DNA of 7,690 nucleotides. It comes from Kiritimatiellota bacterium. GTDB taxonomy: Bacteria > Verrucomicrobiota > Lentisphaeria > Victivallales > JAADHT01. The DNA lies in the NCBI GenBank assembly GCA_013151705.1, contig JAADHT010000235.1:1-7690 (forward strand), written 5' to 3'. Positions 5,262 through 7,690 of the stretch are shown here, in pieces. Numbering within the stretch: position 1 is the first letter of the stretch; each line of letters starts with the position of its first letter. The notes beneath the pieces were generated by a model that had not been told where the DNA came from, made no database searches, and worked only from the letters and a program-made list of their open reading frames with translations. The position numbers were made by a program, and so were the translations under genes.

Positions 5262-6764
5262 TTAATTTCGTTTGGATTTCCCTTCAAGCAAGTATCGTTT
5301 CACATCCAGAACTTTTTGAGTCAATGTTTTTTTCCTGGAGTTCGGCGCGGTGCCAGTGGAATCGCTTTTCAGGTCTGTTTCGCCTCCGGGGGGAAGCTCT
5401 TCAGGCGATAGTTCAGCGACTTTCGGGGAAATCGTCGGTTTTTCCTTCGTTTTCGGAATGTCGGCGGATGGTTTTTCGACGTTAGACGCGGATTGAGCGT
5501 ACTCGTTCCGGCGCGGATTCTCTCGCTTTTTCTTTTGTTTGTGCATCCAGAAAGCGATAAGTGGCACCGCTAGAACGAAGACGATGAAACAAGTCAACAC
5601 CAATCCCATGTTTTTTTCGAAAAAGCCTTTTTCCCTATTTTTCTTCTTCAAATTTTGAAAGTGGCGGTTCTTTTCGGTTTTCGAACCTTTTTTCGAGAAA
5701 TTGGCGATGATGTCATTCTCTTGTTGATTTGCCGGCGTTGGCGCGGACGGCGAGACGGAGGCTTGTCCAAGGGGAGTTGCGATGGGGCGTGGCGGCGCGG
5801 CGGCGGTCGCGGAGTGGAGCGGATTGTTGAATATTATATCCACATCGCCCACCAGCTCCTCCCAGGATGAAAGGCGTTCGGCCGGATTGGGCGCGACCAT
5901 TTTGCGATATAAGGAAATCACATCGTTGAAACCCGGGGGGATTGCGTTGGTCGGATCTGGCGGCGCGGTCGCGGGAATGTTCTCCGATGACAGGTTTCCA
6001 TTCGGAGTGTTTCCAGTCAAGAGAAAGTAGAGAGTCATACCTAGCGAGTAAATGTCACAAGCAGGAGAAAAACCTTCTCCCGACAAGGCGAATTCTGGGC
6101 TCATATAGTGTGGGTCCCAAATGTTGAATCCGGAATCAAGGAGCTTTTTGTCTTGCCGCAGTGTTTGGGATATTCCCAAATCCATTAGAAGGATGTTTCG
6201 CGCGGAATCCAGCAGAATGCTGTTTGGAGAGAGGTTTTGATGAATGATTCCATAGTTGGCCCAGACGTTGTGAAGTGTGCCCGCGCATTGTTTTATGATC
6301 GAAAGCGCGTCGAGCGGCGGAAACGGCCCCGTGTTTCGCGCGAAATTTTCCAAATTCGAGGATTCAAAAAAATCATAAGCGAAGAATATTCCGCCCGGAT
6401 TCAGCGAGTATTCCAGAAGCCGCGGTGTTCCGGGTATATTCATCGAACCCGAATTGATGACGGCGGTCGAAAAGAGATTGAAATCGGCGGTTCGCTTCAA
6501 AAAGAAAAAACTTGGAACTTGCAGAAGAACTCTGGTTGAGGGACAGGTGGATTGCGGAGGGCTTGTGGCCTGGTACATATTGAACAACAGAGTGCTGAAA
6601 AGTATCGACTCGATCGTGTAGCCGTTTTTCTCGCTTCCGATCACTGGAAACGGGTCCGGAACGGCAATGGTGCTTTGGCAGAACGGACATTTGACCAACT
6701 CGCCGATCAAAGCGTCGTCCGCTTGGATGTCGCGCATGCAGAATCTGCATTTCAAAACCATCAT
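5262..6764 (-). CDS. Membrane-anchored Ser/Thr pseudokinase with N-terminal zinc ribbon
   Basis: The 500-residue protein (ATG at 6762-6764) opens with a zinc ribbon, C6-x2-C9 and C26-x2-C29, followed by a PknB/Hanks-type kinase fold at about 48-312. Retained: DLG Asp (D195), catalytic-loop Asn (N181), SPE in place of APE (222-224), subdomain IX Asp (in CDIYSLG, 237) and Arg297. Lost: the glycine loop reads LFSTLLFNMY with no Gly, the VAIK Lys is apparently Gln (VLLQV, 82), and HRD is H175-Q-N177. Without the ATP-anchoring Lys and the catalytic Asp, phosphotransfer is not expected, so it should act as a pseudokinase sensor or scaffold. A Pro/Ala/Ser linker, a basic stretch and one membrane helix (about 386-407) follow. 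Basic residues flank the helix on both sides, so topology is ambiguous; the last about 90 residues are Lys/Pro/Glu-rich and low complexity. It heads the downstream cluster. Confidence 0.85.
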   Translation of the reverse strand: MMVLKCRFCMRDIQADDALIGELVKCPFCQSTIAVPDPFPVIGSEKNGYTIESILFSTLLFNMYQATSPPQSTCPSTRVLLQVPSFFFLKRTADFNLFSTAVINSGSMNIPGTPRLLEYSLNPGGIFFAYDFFESSNLENFARNTGPFPPLDALSIIKQCAGTLHNVWANYGIIHQNLSPNSILLDSARNILLMDLGISQTLRQDKKLLDSGFNIWDPHYMSPEFALSGEGFSPACDIYSLGMTLYFLLTGNTPNGNLSSENIPATAPPDPTNAIPPGFNDVISLYRKMVAPNPAERLSSWEELVGDVDIIFNNPLHSATAAAPPRPIATPLGQASVSPSAPTPANQQENDIIANFSKKGSKTEKNRHFQNLKKKNREKGFFEKNMGLVLTCFIVFVLAVPLIAFWMHKQKKKRENPRRNEYAQSASNVEKPSADIPKTKEKPTISPKVAELSPEELPPGGETDLKSDSTGTAPNSRKKTLTQKVLDVKRYLLEGKSKRN

Positions 6765-6775
6765 ACCCTCTCCTT
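6765..6775 (-). promoter_or_regulatory. Ribosome binding site setting the pseudokinase start
   Basis: The minus strand reads AAGGAGAGGGT directly before ATGATG. AAGGAG is 5 bases from the first ATG (6764) and 8 from the second (6761). It lies inside the longer GTG-started frame (6794), which shows that the upstream GTG is not the real start. Confidence 0.7.
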
Positions 6776-6831
6776 CAAGCAATCTTAACACCACTTTCGA
6801 TTATTTCAATCAAATTAAACAACAATTATTT
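6765..6831 (-). other. AT-rich intergenic gap between glycosyltransferase and pseudokinase genes
   Basis: The 67 bases are strikingly A/T-rich compared with both flanking genes. TTGTTG (about 6821-6816) followed after 16 bases by TAATCG is a weak promoter-like pair on the minus strand. No hairpin plus T-run terminator is visible, so read-through from the glycosyltransferase gene is possible. Confidence 0.3.
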
Positions 6832-7690
6832 TTACTGAAGTTTAGCGACGTTTTTCAGAAACTCCTCCCATCGCGCCGCGGATGTGGTCGAAGCGAACCG
6901 TTCCGCGACGTTCGCGGAGGCTTTCGCTCCGAATTCCAGCGCCTTGTCGGGGTTCCCTCTCCAGAATAAAATCCGTTCCACAGCTGTATCGACATCTCCC
7001 AACGGCACGGCGTCCACCAGCGAATCCTCGATGTTGATGTCATTCAGACTGGGAAAGGCGTAGACCACGCAAGGGATTCCCGACGCCATAGCCTCGAGTA
7101 AAGAGACCGGCATACCCTCCGAGGTGGATGTGGATAGAAAGATATCCGACTCCGCGAGAATCGCGGGAATGTCATTTCGCTCACCGAGTAGCCGCGTCTC
7201 CGCCTCGACTCCCGCGGATTTCGCGAGAGCTTTCAACGCTGTGTCCACTCCTTGTCCCACGATAGTCAGGGAAAAATCCATTTCGGCTGATTTCAGACGC
7301 CGCGCTATTTCGATTTTGTCCGCATGATTTTTTTCAGGTCGGTCGCTGCCGATCGAGATTATTCTCAATTGATCCGAACTTCCGCGTGAATTGTGTTTGG
7401 CGAGATGAAAACGTCGCTGGTCGTAGCAATTGGGAATCACCGTCACATCCGACAATCCATGAGCCGATTTTAGAGACGCTGCTATTTCATTACTAGAGCA
7501 GTACGGCGTGAATCCGGCGGGAGGCGCGAACCTAACCCGCATCGTCTCCAACGGGTAGTATTTCAAAGTGCGGATTATCCGCGGGTTGTCCCAGAAAACA
7601 GCTACGGGAGCGCCCATCGACGCCAGTTGCCGCTGGAACAGCGCGCGGGACACGTCGCGCATGCATACCGCGATGTCGGGCGAGAATTCT
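6832..7690 (-). CDS. GT4-like glycosyltransferase, GT-B fold (5' end cut by window)
   Basis: The frame is open to the window edge: nine more codons (EFSPDIAVC) precede the Met at 7660-7662, so that Met is internal and the N-terminus is missing. The visible part covers the end of the N-terminal Rossmann domain and the whole C-terminal one. Family marks, counted from that Met: GSDRPEKN (105-112), the nucleotide-sugar-binding GxxxRxEK-like turn; SLTIVGQG (131-138); and the E182-to-E190 EX7E motif in SEGMPVSLLEAMASG. This is the donor-binding end of retaining GT4 glycosyltransferases, which build lipopolysaccharide, capsule or exopolysaccharide from sugar nucleotides. The gene ends 67 bp before the pseudokinase start. 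It may be the last gene of a surface-polysaccharide cluster rather than part of the pseudokinase unit; the AT-rich gap would allow a separate promoter. Confidence 0.85.
   Translation of the reverse strand, partial: EFSPDIAVCMRDVSRALFQRQLASMGAPVAVFWDNPRIIRTLKYYPLETMRVRFAPPAGFTPYCSSNEIAASLKSAHGLSDVTVIPNCYDQRRFHLAKHNSRGSSDQLRIISIGSDRPEKNHADKIEIARRLKSAEMDFSLTIVGQGVDTALKALAKSAGVEAETRLLGERNDIPAILAESDIFLSTSTSEGMPVSLLEAMASGIPCVVYAFPSLNDINIEDSLVDAVPLGDVDTAVERILFWRGNPDKALEFGAKASANVAERFASTTSAARWEEFLKNVAKLQ

Noticed and set aside
5281..6782. The 11-mer CCTTCAAGCAA occurs at 5281-5291 and 6772-6782, just upstream of two gene starts
   Set aside because: One copy is explained as the coding end of the pseudokinase and the other as a ribosome site; two 11-bp matches over this distance may be chance, and no third copy was seen.
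6765..6794. GTG start adding 10 residues to the pseudokinase
   Set aside because: The added codons consist of the Shine-Dalgarno region itself (AAGGAGAGGG).
1..7690. CRISPR arrays, tRNA or rRNA genes, complete insertion sequences
   Set aside because: No regularly spaced direct repeats, cloverleaf-like segments, rRNA motifs or transposase-like products were seen on either strand.

Overview
All gene content lies on the minus strand, so the window reads from right (upstream) to left (downstream). It resembles an environmental Gram-negative bacterium, possibly of the PVC superphylum (Lentisphaerota, Planctomycetes or relatives). The hints are a secreted squalene-cyclase-repeat protein of a type I associate with planctomycetes and allies, a eukaryotic-like kinase with an N-terminal zinc ribbon, and a beta-helix protein. 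This taxonomic guess is inference only.

Right part (7690 to about 1767, GC-richer). A GT4-type glycosyltransferase, cut by the window end, is followed by a 67-bp AT-rich gap. Then comes a tightly packed unit: a membrane-anchored Ser/Thr pseudokinase (5262-6764), a cytosolic-looking right-handed beta-helix protein (3770-5260), an endonuclease/exonuclease/phosphatase-fold enzyme (3045-3773) and a secreted alpha/alpha-toroid protein (1964-2968). Junctions overlap or nearly touch, so co-transcription and translational coupling are likely. A small ORF (1767-1967) begins on the ATGA overlap at the end of the last gene, but an in-frame amber codon interrupts it at codon 13.

Middle (about 1387-1766). 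This 380-bp stretch has no convincing intact gene and is rich in symmetry. It holds a nested dyad (1671-1742), a promoter-like TTGACA box with a 13-bp perfect palindrome over its -10 region (1645-1657), and an imperfect palindromic element of about 137 bp (1488-1624) that looks like a dispersed intergenic repeat or MITE.

Left part (1386 to 1, visibly AT-richer). A two-gene operon encodes a six-helix CcdA/DsbD-like (TauE/SafE-annotated type) membrane protein with paired Cys-Pro motifs, and a membrane 4Fe-4S protein of the NapH/MauN/CcoG type that runs off the window start. Together they suggest a membrane redox module moving electrons or thiol equivalents.

The most unusual features are the degenerate kinase and its uncharacterised partner genes, the amber-interrupted small ORF, and the layered palindromes in the intergenic region. 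The function of the pseudokinase unit cannot be assigned from sequence alone.
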